Assembly: GCA_034770075.1 (NCBI GenBank)
Contig: CM068385.1
Location: forward strand, 57,172,746-57,236,745
DNA: 64,000 nucleotides
Origin: Aralia elata
Lineage: Eukaryota > Streptophyta > Magnoliopsida > Apiales > Araliaceae
Direction: 5' to 3'
Shown: positions 1-9,964 of the stretch, piece by piece
Layout of the letters: the number at the start of each line of letters is the position of its first letter
Numbering within the stretch: position 1 is the first letter of the stretch
The notes under the pieces: generated by a model
Seen by the model: the letters and a program-made list of their open reading frames with translations, nothing else
Databases searched by the model: none
Told to the model about the DNA's origin: nothing
Made by a program: the position numbers and the translations under genes

Positions 1-267
1 AAGAAAAATCATGCATTAGGGTTTTTTCATGCTGCAATTATCCATATAAATGCAATTTTGATCTGTTGTGGCTTGGGTTCTTTGAAAAACATGCTTGGTT
101 ATGCATGGGATGTCCATTTTACAGACGGAACTCTGCCGAATTTTTTTTTTTTTCATGCACATATAATAAACATGCATCGCGTTGCATTAATTCTACGATA
201 AATATTGGAATATTTGTGACATAAAAAAAAGGAACTTACCTTCCTCCTTGCCTGTCATATCCCAGCT
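1..267. other. 5' flank of the antisense plant-mobile-domain gene
   Basis: This stretch is T-rich and has no open frame of note. It should hold the upstream part of the plus-strand gene that starts at 268 and the sequence between that gene and the element's 3' LTR, which is not in the window. No promoter element can be assigned with confidence. Confidence 0.35.
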
Positions 268-2236
268 ATGGATCCCGACGCTCCTAGTAGCTCTTCTGCG
301 TCTCGGACCTCGGGTGTTCGCCGTCGTAGGGCTGCACCTGCCCCTGTTCTTCCTCGGACCCGTCAGGCTCGCCGCTTGGCGGAGGCTGTCATCCGTCCCG
401 ATCATCCGGACGTTGAGGAGGATGTCCTTCCAGAGGTTGCGGTAGAGGGGCCATCTTCCAGCACACCGGCCCCATCTCCTCACCGCGCCCCTTCTGGTGC
501 CTTTGTGCAGATACCCGATCTTTTGGGTCGGGATCTCAGTCGTCACCCCTCGGCATCTCTTGTAGCTAATGAGGTATGCTTAAAGTACTTTTCTGAACTC
601 ATTCCCAAATTTTGTTTAGATCTGGACTGATCCATTTAATTTTTGTCACAGGTGCCTGAGTTTACCCAGCCGAGGGGTAACTGGTTCAACATTTATTCCC
701 TCTATACCGCTTTGCATAGCGACTACCGGGCGTTGGTGGACTCTTGGGGCTTCTGTCACTTTTTCACTATCATCCCCCGTCAGTGCCCCTGGGGTTACAT
801 GAGGGCCTTATCCGAGCGATGGTTCCACCAGACGCAGTCTCTTCATCTTCTTGACTGCGAGGTTGTGTTGACCCCCTGGGATTGGAGGTACATCACGGGT
901 ATAGAGTTTACCGGGCCCCGTGTCCCTCTGGATCTTGACATTACTCCAGCGGAGGTCTGGGCTTTATTAGGCTTCGCTGCTGAGGACCGGGTCTTTAAGG
1001 CCCGTAGTATTCGGTCTGGTGCTTTGGCTGTCGATGCTGTCGGGGGTATATACGCACTGTCTATTCCAGCGGAGCAGGGTACTCGTGACATTCTGCTACG
1101 GCGCTTGTTCCTGACCATCATGAGGGGTTGTTTCCTAGGGAACAACTCCTCTACCATTCATTTCAGCGTCGTAGGAGCTGTTAGAGACGTAGACCGGATC
1201 GGTGACTACGATTGGGGGTCGTTCACCTTTGCTTATGTCCTCCACGGTCTTCGTCTATGCTCGGAGGGTCAGACAGATGCTTGGCTCGGATTCTACCACT
1301 TTCTGCTGGTGAGCCCTCCTTTCCTCTTTTCTTACTGGACTTTCCTTCATTTATTTCTCTTTTTCTGCATTTGTCGGTTACTCATGCTTTTCACTGTTTC
1401 TGCTCGCAGTTCTGGGCCTACGAGCGTCTTCCATGCCTGAGGCCCGTCACTACCCTCGGTTTGGATACCTATCCCCGGGGTCGGCGATGGCATCACAGCA
1501 CTCTGGAGGAGGTCCCGATATCGGGCAGCTTTGCACATTGTCGTATTCAGCTGGAGTTGATCACGGCTGCTGATGTCGTCTGGGTTTCCTACCTCTCCGA
1601 GCATCTGGCTGTGGGGTTTGATGATGGGCATCCTTCTGGCCCGGAGTTCGAGCTTTCCACCCGTCGCCTCACTTTGCAGAGTGTTGGAGGATGGGTGATG
1701 TACCTGGGGGAGCGAGCATTCAGATGCGTCACTGGAGAGATCCGCATCCCGCATTCCCTTCCTTTCACTACCTCCTGGCCGCTGGATTCTCAGCCTTCGG
1801 AGATCATGCTCACAAGGGAGGACGGCCGGATGCTTTCTACGGGTCCCAGTACGAGTGATGCTTTCCGTACCTGGTGGGTGCCCCGTACTATCGGTCCTCA
1901 GACCCGGGCCACATTCTTCCTCGGGGATATGGTCCCGGGCTCAGTGATGATGACTGACTGGGCAGCCTGGTTCGGAGCCCCACCCATGCCGAGCAGATTG
2001 CTACTTTGACCCGCCAGGTGGAGCAGCTGTCGCTGTATCTTCGGGTGTTAGGCCGGACCCCAGAGGATGCTTACGCCTACGATCCTGACAGTACAGGTTA
2101 TGATGCAGGCCCGAGCTCATCTGATGCCACATCGCAGCCATACATTCCTGACATGAATTTTGGTCCTCCGACTTCGACGACCCCAGGGGATCAGTTCGAG
2201 GATCCCGCTTTCATAGATGACATTGACTTTGTTTAG
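268..2236 (+). CDS. Plant mobile domain (aminotransferase-like, MAIN/MAIL type) protein carried antisense in the retrotransposon, spliced
   Basis: Three exons can be read. Exon 268-573 ends at a GTATGC donor. Exon 652-1308 is preceded by TTTTGTCACAG and followed by GTGAGC. Exon three starts at 1410 after TGCTCGCAG. Both junctions are phase 0, giving about 520 residues. Residues 1-100 are a Ser/Pro/Arg-rich leader. The rest has plant mobile domain features: RALSERWFHQTQSLHLL followed by a TPWDWRYITGI segment, a YDWGSFTFAYVLHGLR segment, and FWAYERLP straight after the second junction. The frame changes between 1958 and 2006. One frame stops at 2009. The other continues THAEQIATLTRQVEQL to a stop at 2236, so either the copy carries a one-base indel or the tail is lost. 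Plant mobile domain proteins include nuclear factors in gene silencing, but function here is unknown. This is an accessory gene of the Tat element, antisense to gag-pol. Confidence 0.78.
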
Positions 2237-2453
2237 ATCATGATAGGATAGGGCTTTTGTACCTGCACCTGTTTAGATTCATTTTTTCCTTTTCTATCAT
2301 TATTACATGCACTATGTACTGAATTTATTTGTTTTATTTATGCACAGTTTTTTTCTTTTATCTCTATGAAATTCATTTGCTTTATTATTAACTGTATGAT
2401 GCATGCTAGAGAAATGACCCCTGTACAGTCTTTTTGATACTATTTTTTCACAG
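2237..2453 (+). promoter_or_regulatory. Spacer between the two antisense genes with a splice-acceptor-like end
   Basis: This is T-rich non-coding sequence. Its last 40 bases contain CCCTGTACAGTC followed by a pyrimidine run and TTTTTTCACAG directly before the ATG at 2454. The same block precedes the corresponding start at 7488, 52513 and 62665 in the other copies. It looks like a 3' splice site joining an untranslated leader, or the upstream gene, to the DUF7745 exon. The donor has not been identified. Confidence 0.45.
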
Positions 2454-4018
2454 ATGTCGTCCTCAGATGTCGTGGTACGTTTGGATCCCATTCCTCCCAC
2501 AGGGTTGGTCGGCAGTCTCCTCCGCTGGTTGGACAGTTTATCGCCGGCCGATAGGATTATCGCAGATGGCCTTTTGGGACATTCTTGGTCCTTATTATCC
2601 TTTCAGGTGCCAGCGGGCTTTGTGGAGGGTATGCTGAGCTATTGGGCCCCTGACCGTCAGGTGTTCAGATTAGGGACAGTAAAGCTGACCCCCACTCTCG
2701 AGGAGTATGCTCGTTTTACCGGTTTGCCCTTGGACGGTCCTTGCGCCAGGGTCACCGTTGGTCCCATGCGCCGTCAGTTCTTGACTTTCACTGGGTTGCG
2801 GAGGACAGCTCTGCTATCGGTGGTCACATCAGACCATCTGGTTCCTCTTCATTTTTTGATTGATCGATTCGGCTCACCTGACAGCTTTCGCCATTTCTCT
2901 GGTGATTTTTCCATATCTGAGGAGCGCTGGGGCGCCTTGAGAGTAGACGTTTTGATGGCCTGTGTCATCTCGGTTTTGTATCTGCCAGCCGGACCCGATC
3001 TTTTGGACATGCGAGTTGTCGCGGCCGTTAGAGCCCTTCAGGAGGATCACACCATTCTCCCCATGATATTGGCGGATACCTACACGTCAGCCTCATATTG
3101 CCAGTCTTTCCGAGGCAGGGTATTCAGAGGGAGCTCGACTTTGTTGTACGTGTGGTTCATGAGTCATCTCATTCCCATCGGCCATTTCCGTCGCCAAGGG
3201 TTTTGCTTCAGCCATGACATAGCCATGCAATTCTCATTTTGCCCTGTGAGCTGTACTGATGCGGCTTCCTGGATAGCATTTTGTCGGTTATTGAGGATCC
3301 TTTTCATCTCCTGATCTACTCGGATTATTGCTCCTTTATGAGCTTTTTGACTCATGTGCCCACCCTGGATTTCATCCCTATTGCTGGCTTGAGGGGCGTG
3401 ATGACTTATCATCCTCTGGTGGTGATGGGGCAGTTTGATCAGACACAGGATTTTCACCTCTTCACGGGCGCGGCCGACTATCGATTCCTTATATCATCCC
3501 AGACAGAGAGAGATCTACTGCGGGTATATGATCTTTGGCCTCGCAGGATCCTGGCCGAATATAGTGACAGTTGCCCCATCCAGACATTCGCTTATGTGCA
3601 GTGGTTGCGCGGAGATTCGGATGCGGTTGGTTTGAGTCAGACTGGGTCTTTTGGTGACTCTGGAGTGGTTTTCCCAGATGATACCACATATCACTCGATC
3701 TCAGCCGATTCTGCCCCTAGTCAGGTCACTGAACGTAGCCGGATCCGACTGGCCTTGATTGCTATTGAATCTGAGAGGGATGCTGCCATTGCTGAGAAAG
3801 ATGTCGCTATTCTAGCCAGAGATGCTGCCATTGCTGACAGAGACGCCATTGTATTTCAGGCCAGGACAGTTATAGATGCTCACTCTGGGACTGTCAGCCG
3901 AGCCACTGCTTTGTTAGACCGCATTGACATGATGGGACAGCAGATTGCAGGGGACGCTGATGTTTCAGATCTATCCACCACTTTATCCATCCTGCTTCAG
4001 CTAGTTTCAGATTTGTAG
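2454..4018 (+). CDS. DUF7745-type protein with C-terminal coiled coil, antisense in the retrotransposon, frame change inside
   Basis: The frame opens at ATG 2454 and runs to about 3260-3314. It then continues in another frame from about 3260 to the stop at 4016-4018, giving roughly 520 residues. The N-terminal part contains GHSWSLLSFQVPAGFVEGML, SYWAPDRQVFRLGTVKLTPT and LEEYARFTGLPLDGP. This pattern is seen in the plant family labelled DUF7745, common in retrotransposon-rich genomes and of unknown function. The C-terminal 100 residues hold a repetitive charged/Ala segment (ERDAAIAEKDVAILARDAAI), predicted coiled coil. The start follows an acceptor-like CACAG. One indel or an unrecognised short intron near 3260-3310 must be assumed for a continuous protein. 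Truncated relatives lie at 8939-9370, 52513-53000 and 62665-63230. Confidence 0.7.
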
Positions 4019-4527
4019 ATTATTTTATTTCCTGTATAGACTATGTTAGTTTCATCGGTTATCGAAAGAGAAATCTTGTAACAAAATGACTTATATATAT
4101 AGACATACATTTAAATTTAGTCATTTTCCCTTTTATCGTATCGTTGCCTTTCATTGGATCCTCATTTTATCCCGCTGGCTATGATTTTGACATTTCGCCT
4201 TCTTTCTTTTCTCAAGTCTTGATGGAGATCTGACAGATATTGTCGCACCCCTGTTGATTTCATCGGATTGAGTCTTGGATTTTGGCTAACTGTTTTGGTG
4301 GGACCAGGGTTATGTTATCTTGAGATGAAGCTTATTGGTTGGCTGGCTTCGGGAAGGCTTTGAGGGTGTAGGAAGGTTTATCTGGCTATTGGGAATTGGT
4401 TTTGTTTAGGGAAAGGATTATTTTTAAAGGGATCGGACCGTGCCGTGATGGCTGCCTACGTACCCCCACAAGTTGGGAGATCAGGTCCTACGTAGTTCGC
4501 TTCTCAAGAAAAAGGAGAATTGATGAT
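4019..4527. other. Shared downstream non-coding block between DUF7745 gene and integrase end
   Basis: No gene is visible. This is the 3' flank of the plus-strand DUF7745 gene and, read the other way, the region just after the integrase stop. It is conserved in the other Tat copies at 9371-9960, 53000-53570 and 63230-63820, including a GGCTGCCTACGTACCCCCAC segment. Transcripts from the two strands would converge here. Confidence 0.6.
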
Positions 4528-4667
4528 TCAAGCGTAGAACCGCTTCACCGAGTCGGAATTGAGGGGCTGTGGAAATATCTCACCATCCATTTCTTGCAAG
4601 ATGAGGGCTTCTCCGGATAGCACTTTCTTAATCACAAATGGTCCTTCCCAGTTTGGGGCAAACTTCC
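4528..4667 (-). pseudogene. C-terminal end of outer-element integrase, separated by the inner insertion
   Basis: The minus-strand reading begins KFAPNWEGPFVIKK at the insertion point and ends NSDSVKRFYA with a TGA (complement 4528-4530). It corresponds to the last 46 residues of the pol polyprotein and continues the integrase frame broken off at 15346. The upstream half is intact at 15346-16131. Confidence 0.85.
4663..4667. repeat. Target-site duplication (left copy) of inner element
   Basis: CTTCC here matches CTTCC at 15346-15350, directly outside the TG and CA ends of the inner element. A five-base duplication is normal for Gypsy elements. Confidence 0.85.
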
Positions 4668-5035
4668 TGTCGACGCCGGGTTTTTCCGCTTAATGCGGTA
4701 ATTGTCCTTTTCCAATTTTTTAGCCTTTTGATTAGATGATTTTTTGAAAAGGTCGGCATTGATGTCGACGGGGTTTTGAAAGATCGCTTTTATGATGAGC
4801 CAATTAACCAGAGTCGCCAGTTGGTATATTTGAAATGGATGTACCAACTCATCCGAGTTTTTGTTTTTTTTATAAATCGCTGGCTCATATGTGACTCCGA
4901 ATTAATTGGTCTGCGAATCGAGATTCATAGAGTTCGGGGGCTTGCTTAAGTGAGGGGAAGGTGTTAGGCACCCCTCGACTTCCGTGAAACACGGTTACCG
5001 CAATCTTGATGCTTTCCTATCCTTTAATTCATGAA

Positions 5036-5066
<31 letters not shown>

Positions 5067-6769
5067 TGTGTGCCTATATGAATGTTGTGGTGAGTTTATA
5101 TGAAAGAATCATTTGGATTTTTTTGTAGGGAAAGTCGTGCTTTAATTTGAGAACGCTTCAGAATGTCTTTTCGGTTTATACGAGAAAGCTTTATTTTTTA
5201 TTAGAAAGGTTTGATTTTAATTGTCAAAACTACAAGGTTTTCATTAGGTGTTGTTTTGGCAAAACAAGAGTTTTAAAACACCTTCATCAAAATAGGAATC
5301 GAGACCTATACGTTGCTTTCGTAACTCAAACAATGGGCAACTTCTAGAATCTCTTTAACCCTATGCACAACGGTTTAATAAAACGCCATTTATTTACAAA
5401 ATCAATTTGTGTGATGTTTTGGAAAACGATTTTTTCTTTGCCTTCTCGTTAAAGAGGAATCAACATTCATTTGCACTTTCAATTTCTTATCCTCGTGATG
5501 CTAATACCCTACTTTGATTGATTTTATGAAAATCTTATCGTTTAACTTTGAAATCAATTTCGTGTCATAAATCAAATCAAGCATAAACACGCGTCGGGGC
5601 TATTCATGGGCATGTAAGCCATCAAAATAACCCCAAACGCCTACAATCACAAGTTTCATTATTTCGGAGCCTTAAACACGATTCTCGCCTTGGCGTCGTT
5701 TTAAGGCCCGACGATTACATATTTACAATGAAAGGTGCATCGAATTTATTACATATATCAAAAGATGTCCATCATCGGATTTGGACCACGGGGTCGTTTT
5801 CCTAGGCTCACATCCAAAATCGCCACACACCCACAAGATCCTAAGAATAGCAATCTAAACAGTCTATGCACAATACATCATTACAACGAGCTAAAATTCA
5901 CCAAATGGATATCATCGGGCCATTAGGAGGAATTTCGTTCCATTTTAGAAACCTCACTAATAGTCCTCAATCCATAGATCCACAACAATATACAAGAAAA
6001 ACTACATTTAATTTAACCAAACAATATGATATAAATTGCTAGAACAAAGGGAATTTTCACCTTGCAAATGATCTCAAATGGATGTGAACTTGTGTATTTG
6101 ACTAAGATAAGGAGTATATTTGGTACAATCAAAATCAAAGAATATAAATCCTCTCTCTTTTTCTCTCTTTTCTTCCTATTTGATTGCAAAATTTGCTCCT
6201 TTTTTCTCTCTCTATTTCCGTGTTCTTCTTCTTGCTGCTGCAGAATTCTTCTTTTTTTCAATTCTCTTCAACCTCCTGTATGCTGTCCGAAGCTGTGCTT
6301 TAAAATAGGCCTGGCCAGAGCCAGCCGCAGATCTATCTGCGGCTGGCCGCAGATGGATCTGCGGCTGGCCAGCTGGCACGCCTCCCATCGCACTCCAGCC
6401 GGTAGTGCTGATTTTGCTGGTTTCCTCCGTGCTGGCGCACTCACTTGGCCGCAGATCTATCCGCGGCTGTCGGGCTTGACTTTCTCGAATTTCGTGTCAC
6501 GCCTCGATTTTCGTGCCGCAACGTCAGTTTTTGCTGACAGGCTTCGTATTTTACAGTCCGGGAATCATTGAGAAGTGCGCCACATCTTCCGGGAATGCCA
6601 AATTCGGATAGCCCTGCTATCATGTCGATTTCGGCTGCAAACTATCAGGGTGGCGTCGAGTGTCCGTTACTTTTTTCCATCTTTTGCTCTCTCGCATGCC
6701 GATCCTTTTTGACGAATTTTGCCCTCCTGTCAAGGTTAGTATACGAAATGCAAAATTTGGGTGTCTACA
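4668..6769 (-). repeat. 3' LTR of inner Tat element
   Basis: About 2.1 kb. In element orientation it starts TGTAGACACCC and ends CGTCGACA. Over its first 1.5 kb in window coordinates it is almost base-identical to 13272-14800. Later differences are mainly one- or two-base indels. It contains a GT microsatellite (about 5038-5071), a CT-rich tract (6150-6260) and a cluster of inverted repeats at 6321-6475. Confidence 0.93.
6321..6475. repeat. Palindrome cluster in Tat LTR
   Basis: Arms GCCGCAGAT and ATCTGCGGC form two adjacent inverted repeats whose starts are 22 bp apart. A third, slightly degenerate copy (GCCGCAGATCTATCCGCGGC) lies about 100 bp further on. The same cluster occurs at 14908-15055 and 50206-50258. 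Only one degenerate copy remains at about 24438-24458. The two adjacent copies could fold as hairpins. Confidence 0.8.
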
Positions 6770-6785
6770 GCTACTGCCCCTCTTT
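6770..6785 (-). other. Polypurine tract of inner element
   Basis: In element orientation AAAGAGGGGCAGTAGC directly precedes the TG of the 3' LTR. The third Tat copy has AAAGAGGGGCAGC at the equivalent place (50662-50674), so this copy carries three extra bases. Polypurine tracts prime plus-strand synthesis. Confidence 0.8.
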
Positions 6786-7450
6786 ATCATGTTTATGAAA
6801 TGATAAATGAAATGAACAGGATAAAGAATAGACACTCGATGCATGAATGGGAATGCTCAAGGATGACAATGCAACACCTGTGATTTATGATGCAACGTAA
6901 GATGCAATGGATGCAAAAATAACTCCCAACAGGGTGTCGATGCGGATGATCGTCTTGTCGGGGCCGGGTTTCGTCGCCGGTCACCATCCATCTCGTAATC
7001 GCCGGTTATCGTCCGTCGGTCGATCGTCTTGTCGGGGCCGGGTATCATCGCCGGTCACCCATCTCATAACCCCCAACCCCCCCGGTTATCGTCGCCGGTT
7101 GGTTATCTTGCGAGTGCCGGGTCTCGTCTCCGGTCGCTCGTCTTGTAATTCGCCGGGTCTCTCATCTCCCTCCGGTCGATTGTCCTGCGAATGCCGGGTT
7201 TCGTCTTCGGTTGCTCGTCTCGCGATCACCTTATCCCATCGCATTGTCATCAAAGGACGTTATCCTCCTGACTAGTTTGAGAGGCATCCTTGGAGTTCGT
7301 CCTTGTACATCGTTCTTGGCCGCCATCGCTTTTGACTCTGATAGGCTAGGACCTTGACACCTAACCTGCTCGATTTTTTTTTCATTTCATGGATCACAGA
7401 CAGAATTATCATCTATTCATGCATGTGACCCAACATGTAAATTGAGAAAA
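6786..7450. other. Non-coding region with degenerate GC-rich repeats
   Basis: After about 150 bases shared with 50675-50770, positions 6940-7235 contain five degenerate copies of a GCCGGGTNTCGTCNCCGGT motif with TCGTCTTG spacers at uneven intervals. This block is absent from the third Tat copy. No convincing protein is encoded. The rest, 7235-7450, is simple sequence leading into the conserved CTGTACAGTC block at 7451-7487. Confidence 0.6.
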
Positions 7451-7487
7451 AATGACTCCTGTACAGTCTTTTGATACTGTTCTACAG
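7451..7487 (+). promoter_or_regulatory. Conserved acceptor-like block before the satellite array
   Basis: This matches 2411-2453, with the CTGTACAGTC core and a pyrimidine-rich run ending in CTACAG. It is followed by ATG at 7488, the counterpart of the DUF7745 start. It shows where the array is anchored relative to the ancestral gene. Confidence 0.55.
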
Positions 7488-8938
7488 ATGTCATCACTTG
7501 TAGTGGTTCGCTTGGATGCCTTTCCCAGGTTGCTCACCACCTTGTGGTGGTTTGTTTGGATCTCAGCCCTTCCAAGGGTGCTCACCATCTTGTCGTGGTT
7601 TGCTTGGATGCCTTCTCAGGTTGCTCACCACTCTGTCGTGGTTTGCTTGGATGCCTTCCCAGGGTGCTCACCACTCTGTCGTGGTTTGCTTGGATGCCTT
7701 CCCAGGTTGCTCACCAACTTGTCGTGGTTTGCTTGGATGCCTTCCCAGGTTGCTCACCAACTTGTCATGGTTTGCTTGGATATCAGCCCTTCCCAGGGTG
7801 CTCACCATCTTGTCGTGGTTTGCTTGGATGCCTTCCCAGGTTGCTCACCAACTTGTCGTGGTTTGCTTGGATATCAGCCCTTCCCAGGGTGCTCACCATC
7901 TTGTCGTGGTTTGCTTGGATGCCTTCCCAGGTGGCTCACCAACTTGTCGTGGTTTGCTTGGATATCAGCCCTTCCCAGGGTGCTCACCATCTTGTTGTGG
8001 TTTGCTTGGATGCCTTCCCAGGTTGCTTACCAACTTGTCGTGGTTTGCTTGGATATCAGCCCTTCCCAGGGTGTTCACCATCTTGTCGTGGTTTGCTTGG
8101 ATGCCTTCCCAGGTTGCTTACCAACTTGTCGTGGTTTGCTTGAATATCAGCCCTTCCCAGGGTGCTCACCATCTTGTCGTGGTTTGCTTGGATGCCTTCC
8201 CAGGTTGCTCACCAACTTGTCGTGGTTTGCTTGGATATCAGCCATTCCCAGGGTGCTCACCATCTTGTCGTGGTTTGCTTGGATGCCTTCCCAGGTTGCT
8301 TACCAACTTGTCGTGGTTTGCTTGGATATCAGCCCTTCCCAGGGTGCTCACCATCTTGTCGTGGTTTGCTTGGATGCCTTCCCAGGTTGCTTACCAACTT
8401 GTCGTGGTTTGCTTGAATATCAGCCCTTCCCAGGGTGCTCACCATCTTGTCGTGGTTTGCTTGGATGCCTTCCCAGGTTGCTCACCAACTTGTCGTGGTT
8501 TGCTTGGATATCAGCCATTCCCAGGGTGCTCACCATCTTGTCGTGGTTTGCTTGGATATCAGCCCTTCCCAGGGTGCTCACCATCTTGTCGTGGTTTGCT
8601 TGGATGCCTTCCCAGGTTGCTCACCAACTTGTCGTGGTTTGCTTGGATATCAGCCCTTCCCAGGGTGCTCACCATCTTGTCGTGGTTTGCTTGGATGCCT
8701 TCCCAGGTGGCTCACCAACTTGTCGTGGTTTGCTTGGATATCAGCCCTTCCCAGGGTGCTCACCATCTTGTTGTGGTTTGCTTGGATGCCTTCCCAGGTT
8801 GCTTACCAACTTGTCGTGGTTTGCTTGGATATCAGCCCTTCCCAGGGCGCTCACCATCTTGTCGTGGTTTGCTTGGATGCCTTCCCAGGTTGCTCACCAA
8901 CTTGTCGTGGTTTGCTTGGATATCAACCCTTCCCAGGG
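7488..8938. repeat. 91-bp tandem repeat array (about 16 units) in inner Tat element
   Basis: The unit is two half-units. One contains GATGCCTTCCCAGG and the other GATATCAGCCCTTCCCAGGG, each followed by TGCTCACCA-CTTGTCGTGG-TTTGCTTG. Successive GATATC starts at 7779, 7870 and 7961 give a 91-bp period. The first units are more diverged and use GATCTC or only the GATGCC half-unit. All three plus-strand frames are open. Because 91 leaves remainder 1 on division by 3, one stop-free unit opens every frame, so this is not evidence for a protein. The array starts at the DUF7745 initiation codon. Confidence 0.92.
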
Positions 8939-9370
8939 TCATTTGGCAGGCTTTTCCGCTGCTTTGTTCAGTTCATAGTCGGGCGAAGTGAGATTTTGCC
9001 CAATACGGACAACTGATTATGTGCAATGGTTGCACCGAGACTTTGCAATGGTTGTTTTGAGTCAGTTTGGTGTATTTGATGACTCTTGAGTGATTTTCAC
9101 TGATGACACCGCCCCAGAGGTATTTAATCCCCCCCCCCCCCCGAGTCTACGGATATGTCCTCCAGATATGATTCCATCTCAGCTGATTTTGCCCCTAGTC
9201 GGGTCGCTGAGGATGGCCGGATTCGACTGGCCTTGATTACTACCGTTAGCCGAGCCATTTCTTTATTGGATCGTATCGACATGATGGGGCAGTAGATTGC
9301 AGGGGACGCCGTTGCTTCAGACCTATCCACCCCTTTATCCATCCTGCTTAAGTTAGTTTCAGATCTGTAG
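8939..9370 (+). pseudogene. 3' remnant of DUF7745 gene
   Basis: The text resumes with matches to about 3590-4018: a TTATGTGCA-TGGTTGC segment, SISADFAPSRV-like coding, and the final LDRIDMMGQ region, now with an in-frame TAG. The middle of the gene (equivalent of about 2500-3580) has been replaced by the tandem array. A run of C at 9129-9142 also breaks the frame. It is not functional. Confidence 0.7.
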
Positions 9371-9927
9371 ATCATTTTATCTCCTGCATAGATTATGTCA
9401 GTTTCATCTGTTATCGAAAAGGAAATCTTGTAACGAAATGACTTATATATATAGACATGCATTTATATTCAGTCATTTTCCCTTTTTTTCGTATCGTTGC
9501 CTTTCATCGGATCCTCATTTTATCCAGTCAACCACGATTTTGATATCTTGCCCTCTTTTTCTTCTCAAGTCTTGATGGAGATTTGACAGATACTACCACA
9601 CACCCTGTTGATTTCATCGGACTGAGTCTTAGATTTTTTTGACTAAGTGTTTGGTTGGGTCCGGGTTATGTCACTTGAGATGAAGCTGATCAGGTGGCTG
9701 ACTTCGGGAAGGTTTTGAGGGTATAGGAAGGCTTTTCTGGTTGTTGGGAATTGGTTTTGACAGAAGAAAGTATTATTTTGTAAGGAATGGGACCGTGCCA
9801 CGATGGCTGCCTACGTACCCCCACAAGTCGGGAGATCAGGTCCTACGTAGTTCGTTCTTTCAAAGAACGACGAGAAAATGATGATGATGATGGGTTCTTT
9901 CAAAGGCTTTTCTGGTTGTTGGGAATT

Positions 9928-9962
<35 letters not shown>
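9371..9962. other. Downstream non-coding block with long T tract
   Basis: This is homologous to 4019-4527. It carries a T run of about 35 bases at 9927-9961 that the outer element lacks but that the third Tat copy also has at the same place (about 53530-53569). No gene is seen. Confidence 0.6.

Positions 9963-9964
<2 letters not shown>

Noticed and set aside
6013..6571. Small open frames inside the LTRs at 6.0-6.6 kb and 14.6-15.1 kb
   Set aside because: They are low-complexity CT-rich text plus the palindrome cluster, not kept in frame between the two LTRs.
7452..8991. Three overlapping long plus-strand open frames rich in LVVVCLDAFPG-like repeats
   Set aside because: They are a consequence of a stop-free 91-bp repeat whose length is not a multiple of three, so every frame is open. 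There is no start context, no family match I recognise, and the array replaces a real gene.
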